From assembly GCF_023554105.1 (NCBI RefSeq), contig NZ_JAMJWE010000003.1, forward strand, positions 271,705 to 335,704: a stretch of DNA of 64,000 nucleotides. Reading direction: 5' to 3'. Below, piece after piece: positions 18,360-28,521 of the stretch. The position numbers and the translations under genes are program-made. The stretch's first letter is position 1, and the number at the start of each line of letters is the position of its first letter. The notes under the pieces are model-generated. The model saw only the letters and a program-made list of their open reading frames with translations, had not been told where the DNA came from and ran no database searches. The stretch comes from Brucella sp. 21LCYQ03 (GTDB taxonomy: Bacteria; Pseudomonadota; Alphaproteobacteria; Rhizobiales; Rhizobiaceae).

Positions 18360-19133
18360 TTGCGCTCGCGTAAATTGATGATCGTACTCGCAGCTATAGG
18401 CTTTACCGGTCTTTATTTTGCAACGCCGCCAGCACAAGCTGAAGCATGTGAACAGCAGATTTTTCAGGATACGAAATTCATTGTCTGCACGGTGAAGGAC
18501 AAAGAGAAACTGCAGCTATTCTGGAAGAACGCAGATGGTGAGCCGTATCGCAATTTCTCGAAAGTGGCAGATGCTTTAGCTGGAGACGGCAAAACATTAT
18601 CATTTGCCTTGAATGCCGGTATGTATCAGGTCGATTTTACGCCGATGGGGCTATATGTCGAGAATAGCCAGGAACTTGTGCCCGCTGATACGAAAGCACC
18701 TCAGCGCATCTCTGGTCCGATTCCCAATTTCTATAAAAAGCCGAATGGCGTTTTCTATTTTGACAATGACAGCGCCGGTATTGTTTCCACCGATAAGTTC
18801 TTGAAGCTTAAGCTTCGACCAAGCTTTGCAACTCAATCCGGTCCAATGCTGGTTATTAATAACAAGCTCAATCCCATTCTGATTAAAGGATCAACAGACC
18901 GCACTCGCAGAAGCGGCGTTGGTGTTTGTTCTGATAAATCGATCCGATTTGCGATCAGCGAAGACGCTGTGAATTTCTATGACTTCGCGATGCTTTTCCG
19001 TAACGAGTTAAAATGTCCGAATGCACTGTTCCTTGATGGCGGCGGTGGAGCGGGGATTTATAGTGCCACCTTAGTTCGAAATGATATTTCATGGCATGGT
19101 GGATATGGACCGGTTGTTGGTTTTGTTGAATAA
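18360..19133 (+). CDS. Secreted phosphodiester glycosidase-like protein (NAGPA / DUF2233)
   Basis: Probably periplasmic. From TTG 18360 (257 residues) the N-terminus is a clear signal peptide: basic LRSRK, then LMIVLAAIGFTGLYF, cleaved near AQAEA. The mature part carries the NAGPA/DUF2233 pattern: FALNAGMYQ, PMGLYVEN, FYKKPNGVFY, SGPMLVIN, and the glycine-rich LFLDGGGGAGIY. The family includes human N-acetylglucosamine-1-phosphodiester alpha-N-acetylglucosaminidase, but the bacterial substrate is unknown. The frame stays open upstream to 18264, but the terminator at 18314 lies in that stretch and AGAGAGG precedes TTG 18360, so the short start is chosen. Convergent with uvrA. Confidence 0.85.
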   Translation: MRSRKLMIVLAAIGFTGLYFATPPAQAEACEQQIFQDTKFIVCTVKDKEKLQLFWKNADGEPYRNFSKVADALAGDGKTLSFALNAGMYQVDFTPMGLYVENSQELVPADTKAPQRISGPIPNFYKKPNGVFYFDNDSAGIVSTDKFLKLKLRPSFATQSGPMLVINNKLNPILIKGSTDRTRRSGVGVCSDKSIRFAISEDAVNFYDFAMLFRNELKCPNALFLDGGGGAGIYSATLVRNDISWHGGYGPVVGFVE

Positions 19134-19159
19134 AAAAGCCGGGCATTGCCCGGCTTTAT
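19133..19159. terminator. Bidirectional terminator between NAGPA gene and uvrA
   Basis: AAAGCCGGGC-ATT-GCCCGGCTTT, a 10-bp stem with A-rich and T-rich flanks on both sides, fills the 28 bp between two convergent stop codons. Confidence 0.9.
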
Positions 19160-19161
19160 AA

Positions 19162-22086
19162 TTATTCAGCAGCTTCTGCTTTGCGTCTTGGACGGCGTTC
19201 GAGTAGCTCTTTGAGGAATTGGCCAGTATAAGAACGTTTTTCCTTGGCGATGTCTTCAGGACGACCGACAGCAACGATTTCGCCGCCACCATCGCCGCCT
19301 TCAGGGCCGAGATCGATAACCCAGTCAGCAGTCTTGATGACTTCGAGATTGTGCTCGATCACCACAACCGTATTTCCCTGCTCAACCAGTTCGTGCAGCA
19401 CTTCAAGGAGCTTTGCGACGTCATGGAAATGCAGGCCAGTGGTTGGTTCATCAAGAATATAGAGCGTGCGGCCTGTGGCTTTACGCGACAGTTCCTTAGC
19501 GAGCTTTACGCGTTGCGCTTCACCACCTGAAAGTGTTGTAGCTTGCTGGCCGACCTTTACGTAACCAAGACCGACTTTGACAAGCGTTTCAAGTTTGTCG
19601 CGCACAGCGGGAACGGCTGTGAAGAATTCTGCACCTTCTTCGACCGTCATATCTAGCACGTCGGCAATCGATTTGCCTTTAAAGTGCACTTCGAGCGTTT
19701 CGCGGTTGTAGCGTTTGCCATGGCAAACATCGCAAGTCACATAAACATCTGGCAGAAAGTGCATTTCGATCTTGATGACGCCATCGCCCTGACAAGCCTC
19801 ACAGCGTCCACCTTTCACGTTGAACGAGAAACGTCCCGCCTGATATCCGCGCGCCTTGGCTTCCGGCAGACCTGCGAACCAGTCGCGGATCGGCGTGAAA
19901 GCGCCGGTATAGGTTGCCGGATTGGAACGCGGCGTGCGGCCAATCGGTGACTGGTCGATGTCGATCACTTTGTCGAGAAACTCGAGACCTTCGATACGGT
20001 CATGTTCCGCAGGATGCTCGCGGGAACCCATGATGCGGCGCGATGCTGCCTTGAACAGTGTTTCGATCAGGAAGGTAGACTTGCCGCCGCCTGATACGCC
20101 TGTAACGGCTGTAAAGGTGCCAAGTGGAATATCCGCCGAGACATTTTTCAGATTGTTGCCGCGTGCGCCCACAACTTTAATACGCTTTGCCTTGGAGATT
20201 TCGCGGCGCTCGGCAGGAACGGCAACTTCAAGGGCACTTGACAAATATTTGCCTGTGAGCGAGTTGGCGTTTGCCATCACGTCATCAGGTGAGCCTTGTG
20301 CAATAATATGGCCGCCATGAATGCCCGCTGCAGGCCCAATATCGACCACATAGTCAGCCGTGAGAATCGCATCTTCATCATGTTCGACAACGATGACTGT
20401 GTTACCGAGATCGCGCAGATGACGCAGCGTATCCAGAAGGCGAGCATTGTCGCGCTGATGCAAGCCGATCGATGGCTCGTCGAGCACGTAAAGTACGCCA
20501 GTCAGACCGGAACCGATCTGCGAGGCGAGGCGAATTCGCTGGCTTTCACCACCTGAAAGCGTGCCGGAATTGCGCGCGAGCGTCAGGTAATCGAGGCCAA
20601 CGTCATTGAGGAAGTCGAGGCGCTCACGAATTTCCTTGAGAATACGCGCTGCAATTTCGCGTTGCTTTTCGTTGAATGTACTATCGACATCGCGGAACCA
20701 TTGGTCAGCGTTGCGAATCGACATATTGGTGATTTCACCGATATGCTTCATGCCAACTTTGACGGCCAGTGCTTCCGGCTTCAAACGATAGCCACGGCAT
20801 GCCGGGCAGGGCGTTGAGGACATGAAGCGCTCAATTTCCTCGCGCGACCAGGCTGAATCAGTTTCCTTCCAGCGGCGTTCGAGGTTTGGAATAACACCTT
20901 CAAATGCCTTGGTAGTCTGATAAGCGCGTAAGCCGTCATCATAATTAAAGGCAATTTCCTTGCCCTTTGTGCCGTGAAGAATGGCCTGCTGGGATTCATC
21001 TGAAAGATCTGCCCACTTAGCGCTAACCTTAAAGCCATAGGCCTTTCCAAGTGCTTCAAGTGTCTGATTATAATAAGGAGAAGACGAACGCGCCCATGGC
21101 GCCACTGCACCGTCTTTGAGTGAGACAAAAGCATCAGGAATGATGAGATTAGGATCAATTGCCTGTTGTGTGCCGAGGCCATCGCAAGTTGGGCAGGCGC
21201 CGAACGGATTGTTGAACGAGAACAAACGCGGCTCGATTTCAGGAATCGTAAAACCCGAAACAGGACAGGCAAATTTTTCCGAGAACATCACGCGTTCATG
21301 CGTTTCATTCGCCGATTTATTCGCCGCGCCACCAGCGGCTGTTTCTTCTGGTGGCAAAGGCTTGTCAGCAAACTCAGCAATCGCCAGACCTTCGGCAAGT
21401 TTGAGACAGGTTTCAAGACTATCAGCCAGACGGGTTGCAAGATCACCACGCACCACAACACGGTCCACGACCACATCAATGTCGTGCTTGTATTTTTTAT
21501 CGAGGGCAGGGACATCAGCGATTTCGTAGAAGGTACCATCGACCTTCACGCGCTGAAAACCCTTCTTCTGAAGTTCTGCCAGTTCCTTTTTATATTCACC
21601 CTTACGACCACGAACGATTGGAGCCAGAATATAAAGACGGGTGCCTTCTTCAAATGCGAGAACGCGATCAACCATCTGGCTGACGGTCTGGCTTTCAATC
21701 GGCAGGCCCGTCGCAGGCGAATAAGGTACACCCACGCGTGCGAAAAGCAGGCGCATATAATCGTAGATTTCTGTCACGGTACCGACGGTCGAGCGCGGAT
21801 TGCGGCTCGTTGTCTTCTGCTCAATGGAAATAGCAGGGGAAAGACCATCAATCTGATCCACATCCGGCTTTTGCATCATTTCCAGAAACTGGCGCGCATA
21901 GGCCGAAAGGCTTTCGACGTAGCGACGCTGGCCTTCTGCATAAATTGTATCAAATGCCAGCGATGATTTGCCGGAGCCGGAAAGACCGGTCATTACGATC
22001 AGCTTGTCGCGCGGCAGATCAAGGTCAACATTTTTCAGATTGTGTTCACGCGCGCCACGTATGGAAATGAATTTCTGATCGCTCAT
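19162..22086 (-). CDS. uvrA: Excinuclease ABC subunit UvrA
   Basis: Damage-recognition ATPase of nucleotide excision repair. It has 974 residues with the two ABC modules expected: Walker [10 protein letters not shown] near residue 32 and GVSGGGKST near 660; signatures [12 protein letters not shown] and [12 protein letters not shown]; Walker [10 protein letters not shown] and ILDEPTTGL. Zinc modules are seen in CPVSGF...CPTCDG, CPACRG, and CEACQGDG...CDVCHGKR. The UvrB-binding region is intact. The start ATG 22086 gives [20 protein letters not shown] LexA box 132 bp upstream suggests SOS control. Neighbour ssb is divergent across a 900-bp gap. Confidence 0.98.
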   Translation of the reverse strand: MSDQKFISIRGAREHNLKNVDLDLPRDKLIVMTGLSGSGKSSLAFDTIYAEGQRRYVESLSAYARQFLEMMQKPDVDQIDGLSPAISIEQKTTSRNPRSTVGTVTEIYDYMRLLFARVGVPYSPATGLPIESQTVSQMVDRVLAFEEGTRLYILAPIVRGRKGEYKKELAELQKKGFQRVKVDGTFYEIADVPALDKKYKHDIDVVVDRVVVRGDLATRLADSLETCLKLAEGLAIAEFADKPLPPEETAAGGAANKSANETHERVMFSEKFACPVSGFTIPEIEPRLFSFNNPFGACPTCDGLGTQQAIDPNLIIPDAFVSLKDGAVAPWARSSSPYYNQTLEALGKAYGFKVSAKWADLSDESQQAILHGTKGKEIAFNYDDGLRAYQTTKAFEGVIPNLERRWKETDSAWSREEIERFMSSTPCPACRGYRLKPEALAVKVGMKHIGEITNMSIRNADQWFRDVDSTFNEKQREIAARILKEIRERLDFLNDVGLDYLTLARNSGTLSGGESQRIRLASQIGSGLTGVLYVLDEPSIGLHQRDNARLLDTLRHLRDLGNTVIVVEHDEDAILTADYVVDIGPAAGIHGGHIIAQGSPDDVMANANSLTGKYLSSALEVAVPAERREISKAKRIKVVGARGNNLKNVSADIPLGTFTAVTGVSGGGKSTFLIETLFKAASRRIMGSREHPAEHDRIEGLEFLDKVIDIDQSPIGRTPRSNPATYTGAFTPIRDWFAGLPEAKARGYQAGRFSFNVKGGRCEACQGDGVIKIEMHFLPDVYVTCDVCHGKRYNRETLEVHFKGKSIADVLDMTVEEGAEFFTAVPAVRDKLETLVKVGLGYVKVGQQATTLSGGEAQRVKLAKELSRKATGRTLYILDEPTTGLHFHDVAKLLEVLHELVEQGNTVVVIEHNLEVIKTADWVIDLGPEGGDGGGEIVAVGRPEDIAKEKRSYTGQFLKELLERRPRRKAEAAE

Positions 22087-22218
22087 TCCGCGTCCTGCCT
22101 GTTTGGTCCTGTCATGGAGTGTCGGGCGTCGAGCTTAATGTCGCGCCGCTCCATAATATGTGTATGAACCCCTTCCAAGGAAAGGGGCGTTCGATCATTT
22201 ACAGCTTAAATATCACCG

Positions 22219-22233
22219 GAACAAAGATCGAAC
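22219..22233. promoter_or_regulatory. LexA (SOS) box upstream of uvrA
   Basis: GAAC-AAAGATC-GAAC is an exact GAAC-N7-GAAC (equals GTTC-N7-GTTC), the alphaproteobacterial LexA site. It lies 132 bp before the uvrA start codon. Confidence 0.85.
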
Positions 22234-22762
22234 AACTCGACCTCTGATATGCGATACGAAATGTGAACGCAAGAGCGTTGACTGTTACTCCTGACAGGCG
22301 CAGACTGTAGATACTCGCTGGATGGAGAGATTTCGGGATGGTTACTCGATATCGACAAGAGGTCCATATAGGCGAGCAAATGCAACAGGAGGAAATGGAG
22401 CATGAGTCCACCTGACTAAGTTGCCTCGCTTTCACAATTGTCAAAGCACAATCACTTCACGTCATTCTGCATTGTCTTTTGGGATTAACGCATAATTGTT
22501 CGTGTTTGTTGATTGCAGAAAATCTGAAATATGCGCGGAGATTGTCCGCTTTAATGCAGTAGATTTCCGAAAACATTTATCGGCGAAGCATTGTCGATAT
22601 GAGAGCATTGCTCAAATCCAAGCCCTGCGCGCCTAAGAAACAGTGAGCGGCAGGGCTTAACTTTGCGATCACGTATCAAATCATAAGAGTGCTATTTAGC
22701 CTTGGAATATCACTTTTAAATGCGTCAACGCGCTCATAATTTACGAATATTGATTGCATTTT
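22234..22762. other. Large AT-rich gap between uvrA and ssb regulatory sites
   Basis: No credible gene is seen. Open frames here are short and lack ribosome sites. One 9-bp inverted repeat, AAGCCCTGC (22620-22628) with GCAGGGCTT (22650-22658), encloses 21 bases; it has no T run on either side and might belong to a structured RNA. GAGC-ATT-GCTC at 22602-22612 is a smaller stem. Confidence 0.5.
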
Positions 22763-22777
22763 GAACAAAACAAGAAC
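22763..22777. promoter_or_regulatory. LexA (SOS) box upstream of ssb
   Basis: GAAC-AAAACAA-GAAC is a second exact GAAC-N7-GAAC, 209 bp before the ssb start. E. coli uses one shared site for uvrA and ssb; here each gene appears to have its own. Confidence 0.75.
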
Positions 22778-22986
22778 ATAATCATCTGTGGAACATTCTT
22801 AAAATAACCTCTGCAATCAGCGCGCTTCGAGAATGACTGTTGTAGTGTGTGTTCAGAGTTTTATGTGATGGCGCATATTTGCGCCTGACCTTTATTTTGG
22901 AAAGCACGTCTTGCCAGATTAGTCCGATCCAATTCGGATGAAACTGTAAGTTAGGCTGTGCTTGCGAGACCCGGAGTAAGTTTTCG

Positions 22987-23505
22987 ATGGCTGGTAGCGT
23001 CAACAAAGTCATTCTGGTCGGCAATCTTGGTGCCGATCCTGAAATTCGTCGCCTCAATTCTGGCGACCAGATCGCCAATCTGCGTATCGCGACCTCGGAA
23101 AGCTGGCGTGACCGCCAGAGCGGAGAACGCAAGGATCGCACCGAATGGCACAGCGTTGTCATTTTCAATGAAAATCTCGCCAAGGTTGCCGAACAGTATT
23201 TGAAGAAGGGGTCTAAGGTTTATATCGAAGGAGCGCTTCAAACACGTAAGTGGCAGGATCAGAACGGCAACGACCGCTACAGCACCGAAATCGTATTGCA
23301 GAAGTTCCGTGGTGAACTTCAGATGCTCGATAGCCGTGGTGAAGGCGGCGGTGAAGGCCGCTCCTTTGGCGGCGGTGGCGGCAATCGTAACCAGATGTCT
23401 GATTATTCGGGCGGCGGTAATGATTTCGGTTCCTCCGGCCCATCCAGTCAGGGCGGCGGTGGCGGCGGTTTCTCCCGCGATCTCGACGACGAAATCCCAT
23501 TTTGA
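22987..23505 (+). CDS. ssb: Single-stranded DNA-binding protein SSB
   Basis: Binds ssDNA in replication, repair and recombination. It has 172 residues: an OB-fold in the first 110 ([19 protein letters not shown], then [20 protein letters not shown]), a Gly-rich flexible linker, and the acidic partner-binding tip DLDDEIPF. The start ATG 22987 has GGAGTAAG upstream. The LexA-type box at 22763 suggests damage induction. It is divergent from uvrA and monocistronic, given the strong terminator right after it. Confidence 0.98.
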   Translation: MAGSVNKVILVGNLGADPEIRRLNSGDQIANLRIATSESWRDRQSGERKDRTEWHSVVIFNENLAKVAEQYLKKGSKVYIEGALQTRKWQDQNGNDRYSTEIVLQKFRGELQMLDSRGEGGGEGRSFGGGGGNRNQMSDYSGGGNDFGSSGPSSQGGGGGGFSRDLDDEIPF

Positions 23506-23512
23506 TGAAATA

Positions 23513-23545
23513 AGGCGGGCGCATTAAGCGCCCGCTTTTTTATTT
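23513..23545 (+). terminator. Terminator after ssb
   Basis: GCGGGCGC-ATTAA-GCGCCCGC followed by TTTTTTATTT, starting ten bases after the stop. Confidence 0.93.
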
Positions 23546-23862
23546 GGATTTTTTAATAATAGTTTTTATCTAAAGCACTGTTTTATAAAGATATTCTGAT
23601 AAGATAGATCGCTAGTTTATATCCATGAACTGGCATAAGGCAGCGATAGTGCGTTGCTTTTCTCGTGAGAAACCTGAACTATTTCTTGCAGGGTGCATGA
23701 GTTCAAATTTTTTAAGAGAAAAGATGGTGATCGCGAGCGCTTCTGCTCGCGGAATCGACCAATGCGCTCCTCCAGATTCTGATAAATTCACTTTTATAAC
23801 AGTATATTAGTGTATTTAATTCGAGAAAAACATCAAATTATATATCTGACCCGTTGGTGTGT
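23546..23862. other. AT-rich gap between ssb and marC with one strong hairpin
   Basis: No supported gene: a 61-codon frame from 23625 lacks a ribosome site and has low-complexity composition. A perfect 7-bp stem CGCGAGC-GCTTCT-GCTCGCG lies at 23732-23751 without a T run, so it is not an obvious terminator. On the other strand it lies downstream of marC. Confidence 0.5.
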
Positions 23863-24492
23863 TTAGCCTGCTATAAGCGATTTTACGCCATCGGCAACAA
23901 ACTGAACCGCTAGTGCAGCAAGAATGACGCCGAGGAGTCGTGTCAGAATGGAGCGGCCGGTTTCGCCCAAAAACCTGTCGACGCGTTCTGCAAGCAGCAA
24001 CACGACATAGGTAATAAGCAAACAGACTGCGATGACGCCGAGAAGGGCGGCACGGGGACCGATGCCATCAAAGGAGTCCGATGTCAGCACGATAGCCGAA
24101 ATGGCACCCGGACCCGCGATCAGCGGAATCGCCAGCGGGAATGCGGCGATATTGCGGATATGGTCCTTGGTAATGGCAACTTCGGCGCTTTTTTCCTTAC
24201 GCTCGGTTCGTTTCTCAAAAATCATCTCAAAAGCGATCCAGAACAGAAGCAGACCACCTGCGACACGGAAAGCGCCGATGCTGATGCCGAACATGCCGAG
24301 TATCTGTGCGCCAGCAATCGCAAACAGCGCCATGACAATGAAACCGATGATGGATGCGCGCAGAGCAACCTGTCCACGATGGCTGCGATCCATGCCGGGT
24401 GTGAGTGCCAGAAACAATGGAGCCAGACCGGGCGGATCGATGGTCACGAGCAGGGTGACGAAGGCGCTAAAAACCGTATCGTAGAACCCCAT
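23863..24492 (-). CDS. MarC family inner-membrane protein
   Basis: Six-helix UPF0056/MarC integral membrane protein of unknown biochemical role; the old link to multiple antibiotic resistance was not upheld for E. coli MarC. It has 209 residues from ATG 24492 (MGFYDTVFSAFVTLLVTIDP). The conserved TIDPPGLAPLFLALT near the N-terminus and PLAIPLIAGPGAIS in the middle are family marks. The frame extends to 24522, but AGGGG sits at the right distance for 24492. It is divergent from gyrA and stands alone. Confidence 0.88.
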   Translation of the reverse strand: MGFYDTVFSAFVTLLVTIDPPGLAPLFLALTPGMDRSHRGQVALRASIIGFIVMALFAIAGAQILGMFGISIGAFRVAGGLLLFWIAFEMIFEKRTERKEKSAEVAITKDHIRNIAAFPLAIPLIAGPGAISAIVLTSDSFDGIGPRAALLGVIAVCLLITYVVLLLAERVDRFLGETGRSILTRLLGVILAALAVQFVADGVKSLIAG

Positions 24493-24742
24493 GCTAAATA
24501 CGCCCCTTTTATTGGCAATCATTGTTTGATTTGCGAAACAGATTGTAGCTGATCAATGGCGTATGGTCGACGCAAAGCGTGCCCCCACACAACATCATTG
24601 CGCGATGTTTATGTGAATATCTTTCAAGCTATTGATAAGGCGACGGAATTTCACCCCGCGAAATGGTCGCTAAATTGGCCTTTTGTGCTGTTTTGTTCTA
24701 TAAAGTGACTTTATCGATTCTGTTGAGAAAGATATCTGAATA

Positions 24743-27550
24743 GTGTCAGATCTAACGCCACCACCCGGTTCCGAAGATATGAATGGCGGCCCGAGCGGCC
24801 CTACAGGTATCGAGCCGATTTCTATTATTGAGGAGATGCAGCGCTCCTATCTCGATTACGCAATGAGCGTTATCGTTAGCCGTGCGCTGCCTGATGTGCG
24901 CGACGGCTTGAAGCCGGTACATCGTCGTATTCTCCACGCCATGAACGAGATGAGCCTCGCTTACAATCGCCCCTACCGTAAATCGGCAGGTGTGATCGGT
25001 GAAGTGATGGGTAAATACCATCCGCATGGCGATGCATCGATTTATGACGCCCTCGTGCGTATGGCGCAGGACTTCTCGTTGCGCGATCCGCTCGTCGACG
25101 GGCAGGGCAATTTCGGTTCTATCGATGGCGATCCGCCAGCGGCAATGCGTTATACTGAATGCCGTCTGGAAAAAGTCACTGAATCGCTTCTGTCGGATAT
25201 CGACAAGGACACCGTTGATTTCCAGGATAACTATGATGGCCGCGAGCGCGAACCAATGGTTCTGCCAGCGCGCTTCCCGAACCTTCTTGTCAATGGTTCG
25301 GGCGGTATTGCGGTGGGTATGGCCACCAATATTCCGCCGCATAACCTTGGCGAAGTCATCGATGGTTGCGTAGCGCTGATCGAAAATCCAGCTATTGAGC
25401 TGGAAGAAATCATGGAAATCATTCCCGGTCCGGATTTTCCGACCGGTGGTATCATCCTTGGCCGCGCTGGCATTAACTCGGCTTACAGCACGGGTCGCGG
25501 TTCCGTTATTATGCGTGGTCGCGTGGCGATTGAGCCAATGCGCGGCGACCGTGAAGCCATTGTTATCACCGAGATTCCTTATCAGGTGAATAAGGCTTCG
25601 ATGATCGAGAAAATGGCTGAGTTGGTGCGCGACAAGCGTATCGAAGGCATTTCCGATCTGCGCGACGAATCCGACCGCGACGGCTATCGCGTTGTGGTTG
25701 AGCTCAAGCGCGATGCGGTTGCAGATGTGGTTCTGAACCAGCTTTATCGCTACACGCCTTTGCAGACCTCATTTGGCTGCAACATGGTGGCGCTGAATGG
25801 CGGCAAGCCTGAGCAGATGATTCTGCTCGATATGCTGCGTGCATTCGTGTCCTTCCGTGAGGAAGTTGTTACACGCCGCACCAAGTTCCTTCTCAACAAG
25901 GCCCGCGATCGCGCGCATGTGTTGGTTGGTCTGGCGATTGCAGTTGCCAATATTGACGAGATCATTGCTCTTATTCGTCGTGCGCCCGATCCAGCGACTG
26001 CGCGTGAGCAGTTGATGGAACGTCGTTGGCCTGCGGCTGATGTTGCACCGTTGATCCGTCTCATTGATGATCCGCGTCATGCGATCAATTCCGATAACAC
26101 ATACAACCTGTCTGAAGAGCAGGCACGTGCGATTCTTGAATTGCGCTTGCAGCGTTTGACAGCACTCGGTCGCGATGAAGTTGCGGACGAGTTGAACAAG
26201 ATCGGCGAAGAAATTCGCGATTATCTGGACATTCTTGGCTCGCGCATTCGCGTGATGACAATCGTCAAAGAAGAGATGATTGCAGTTCGTGACGAGTTTG
26301 CTACGCCACGCCGCACCGAGTTTGGTCTCGGCGGCGCTGAAATGGACGATGAAGACCTCATCGCCCGCGAAGACATGGTCGTGACTGTCAGCCATGCTGG
26401 TTATATCAAGCGTGTGCCACTTGCGACCTATCGTGCACAGCGTCGTGGCGGCAAGGGCCGCTCCGGCATGGCAACGAAGGACGAGGATTTCGTAACTCGT
26501 CTGTTTGTTGCTAACACGCATACGCCGGTGCTGTTCTTCTCCTCGCGCGGTATCGTTTATAAGGAAAAGGTCTGGCGTCTGCCAGTCGGTAATCCGCAAT
26601 CACGCGGAAAAGCACTCATCAATATGCTGCCATTGCAGCAGGGTGAGCGCATTACCACCATTATGCCATTGCCGGAGGATGAAGAATCCTGGGCAAATCT
26701 CGACGTCATGTTCTCGACAACGCGTGGCACGGTGCGCCGTAACAAGCTTTCCGACTTCGTTCAGGTCAACCGTAACGGTAAGATCGCGATGAAGCTGGAA
26801 GACGAGGGCGATGAAATCCTTTCGGTCGATACTTGTACCGAATTTGACGACGTTCTTCTGACTTGCGCCGGTGGCCAGTGCATTCGCTTCCCGGTTACTG
26901 ATGTTCGCGTATTTGCAGGCCGTAACTCGATTGGTGTGCGCGGTATCAACCTCGCGGATGGCGACAAGGTTATTTCGATGGCAATTCTGCATCACGTCGA
27001 TGCGGATGCACCTGAACGTGCTGCCTATCTCAAGCGGTCGATTGCAGAGCGTCGCGCGCAAGGTGCCGACGATGCGGATGATATTGTTGTTGTTGGCGAA
27101 GACGTTGAAAACGAAGCTGAACTCAATGATGAACGCTATCAGGAACTGAAAGCGCGTGAGCAGACTGTTCTAACCGTTAGTGAGTATGGTTACGGCAAGC
27201 GCTCTTCGTCATACGAATTCCGCGTTTCGGGTCGTGGCGGTAAGGGCATTCGTGCAACGGATACCTCGAAGACCGACGAAATTGGCGAACTGGTTGCCCT
27301 GTTCCCAGTCGAAGCAAGCGATCAGATTTTGCTTGTTTCCGACAAAGGTCAGTTGATCCGCGTTCCGGTTGGCGGTATTCGCATTGCCGGACGTTCGACC
27401 AAGGGCGTTACCATCTTCAATACGGCTGACGGCGAAAAGGTCGTTTCGGTCGAGCGCATTTCGGAAACCGAAAGCGATGAAGAGAATGGCGCTGTGGAAG
27501 CTGAGGGTTCAGCGGAAGGTGAAGCGCCTGTAGCTGGCGGCGAAGAATAA
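24743..27550 (+). CDS. gyrA: DNA gyrase subunit A
   Basis: Breakage-reunion subunit of gyrase, 935 residues, starting at GTG 24743 ([14 protein letters not shown]). The active-site tyrosine is Tyr137 (MRYTECRL). The quinolone-determining region reads [12 protein letters not shown], so the residue matching E. coli Ser83 is Ala98, and Asp102 matches Asp87. The C-terminal beta-pinwheel starts with the GyrA box QRRGGKG, contains an alphaproteobacterial acidic insertion (about 765-800), and ends in an acidic tail. Natural Ala at the 83 position is known in some alphaproteobacteria and linked to reduced quinolone sensitivity. Confidence 0.98.
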   Translation: MSDLTPPPGSEDMNGGPSGPTGIEPISIIEEMQRSYLDYAMSVIVSRALPDVRDGLKPVHRRILHAMNEMSLAYNRPYRKSAGVIGEVMGKYHPHGDASIYDALVRMAQDFSLRDPLVDGQGNFGSIDGDPPAAMRYTECRLEKVTESLLSDIDKDTVDFQDNYDGREREPMVLPARFPNLLVNGSGGIAVGMATNIPPHNLGEVIDGCVALIENPAIELEEIMEIIPGPDFPTGGIILGRAGINSAYSTGRGSVIMRGRVAIEPMRGDREAIVITEIPYQVNKASMIEKMAELVRDKRIEGISDLRDESDRDGYRVVVELKRDAVADVVLNQLYRYTPLQTSFGCNMVALNGGKPEQMILLDMLRAFVSFREEVVTRRTKFLLNKARDRAHVLVGLAIAVANIDEIIALIRRAPDPATAREQLMERRWPAADVAPLIRLIDDPRHAINSDNTYNLSEEQARAILELRLQRLTALGRDEVADELNKIGEEIRDYLDILGSRIRVMTIVKEEMIAVRDEFATPRRTEFGLGGAEMDDEDLIAREDMVVTVSHAGYIKRVPLATYRAQRRGGKGRSGMATKDEDFVTRLFVANTHTPVLFFSSRGIVYKEKVWRLPVGNPQSRGKALINMLPLQQGERITTIMPLPEDEESWANLDVMFSTTRGTVRRNKLSDFVQVNRNGKIAMKLEDEGDEILSVDTCTEFDDVLLTCAGGQCIRFPVTDVRVFAGRNSIGVRGINLADGDKVISMAILHHVDADAPERAAYLKRSIAERRAQGADDADDIVVVGEDVENEAELNDERYQELKAREQTVLTVSEYGYGKRSSSYEFRVSGRGGKGIRATDTSKTDEIGELVALFPVEASDQILLVSDKGQLIRVPVGGIRIAGRSTKGVTIFNTADGEKVVSVERISETESDEENGAVEAEGSAEGEAPVAGGEE

Positions 27551-27584
27551 GAAAAAGTCTCGATGAGGGACATTTCTTCAATAG

Positions 27585-27617
27585 AAAAGGCCGGTGGCGG
27601 AAGCCATCGGCCTTTTT
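27585..27617 (+). terminator. Terminator after gyrA
   Basis: AAAAGGCCGGTGGC-GGAA-GCCATCGGCCTTTTT: a 14-bp stem with one G-T pair and a T run, 34 bases after the gyrA stop. Confidence 0.9.
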
Positions 27618-27662
27618 GAGATGTCAGGACTGGAGGGAACTGACGATCTGTAAAATAAGCAA

Positions 27663-27812
27663 TTAATGTGAACGCAATTTACGCATGGTACTCAAACTGA
27701 ATGCTGCGGGACGAACTCGGTTACGCTTTGCTTCGTTCTCTTCCAGAAGCAGAATAATCGCCGATGCAGCCATTGCTACCATCATGGATAATGCCAGAAG
27801 AAATATCATCAT
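27663..27812 (-). CDS. Putative 49-residue single-pass membrane protein
   Basis: Not recognised. The frame encodes 49 residues: MMIFLLALSMMVAMAASAII, then LLL, forms one hydrophobic segment (residues 1-23), followed by an acidic patch (EENE) and a basic tail (KRNRVR...MRKLRSH). The ribosome site AAAGGA lies seven bases before ATG 27812, and a perfect TATAAT lies just upstream at 27823-27828. The layout is that of many small bacterial membrane proteins. It is convergent with gyrA, whose terminator ends 46 bp away, and divergent from coaD. The second ATG at 27809 is equally possible. Conservation in relatives is untested, so expression is an inference. Confidence 0.6.
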   Translation of the reverse strand: MMIFLLALSMMVAMAASAIILLLEENEAKRNRVRPAAFSLSTMRKLRSH

Positions 27813-28007
27813 CGCTGTATCCTTTCATTATAGATACGCTTGAGAAGCAAAAAGGTTGCACCGAACCTGCGCCCATGCTGGTAAACTGGTTGTGAATCCC
27901 GTGTGAAATCGTGTTTCATTGCTCATTCAATTTGTTTTCTTGGTTTCTGATTTCTTTCAATTGTGGTTGTTGTTGAAAATCTGATGAGAAAAGGCTAGCT
28001 GGAAGAA

Positions 28008-28502
28008 ATGACGAACGCGATTTATGCGGGTTCTTTCGACCCGGTCACAAACGGCCATATGGATGTGCTCAAAGGCGCGCTTCGCCTTGCCGACAAGGTT
28101 ATTGTCGCGATTGGCGTGCATCCCGGTAAAAAGCCGCTGTTTAGTTTTGAAGAGCGCGTCGCGCTTATTAATGCGAGTGCGGAGGCTTTGCTGGGCAAGG
28201 ATGCAAAGCGCGTTTCGGTGATTTCGTTTGATGCGCTTGTGATTGATGCTGCGCGCAAACATGGCGCCAAGCTGATGGTGCGTGGTCTGCGCGACGGTAC
28301 AGATCTCGACTATGAAATGCAGATGGCAGGCATGAACGGAACTATGGCACCGGAATTGCAAACCGTCTTTCTGCCCGCCGATCCGGCTGTGCGCACAATT
28401 ACTGCCACATTGGTTCGCCAGATTGCCTCCATGGGTGGAGATATAAAGCCCTTCGTTCCAGCAGCTGTTGCCTCCGCTCTGGAAGCAAAATTCAAATCCT
28501 GA
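28008..28502 (+). CDS. coaD: Phosphopantetheine adenylyltransferase CoaD
   Basis: Transfers AMP to 4'-phosphopantetheine, the penultimate step of coenzyme A synthesis. It has 164 residues, the normal size. The nucleotidyltransferase signature [10 protein letters not shown] is at residues 6-15, with the second substrate motif [12 protein letters not shown] near residue 90 and the C-terminal [10 protein letters not shown] for ATP. GGAAG precedes ATG 28008. It is followed 20 bp later by ppiA, so coaD-ppiA-ppiB-queA-tgt form a same-strand gene group. Confidence 0.97.
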   Translation: MTNAIYAGSFDPVTNGHMDVLKGALRLADKVIVAIGVHPGKKPLFSFEERVALINASAEALLGKDAKRVSVISFDALVIDAARKHGAKLMVRGLRDGTDLDYEMQMAGMNGTMAPELQTVFLPADPAVRTITATLVRQIASMGGDIKPFVPAAVASALEAKFKS

Positions 28503-28521
28503 TTCAGGGAGTTTCTTGATT

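Noticed and set aside
22199..22444. 81-codon minus-strand frame in the uvrA-ssb gap
   Set aside because: Overlaps the LexA box, lacks a ribosome site and gives a Ser/Cys-rich product without pattern.
23625..23810. 61-codon open frame between ssb and marC
   Set aside because: No ribosome site, AT-rich composition, cysteine-rich random-looking product, and it reads through a strong hairpin.
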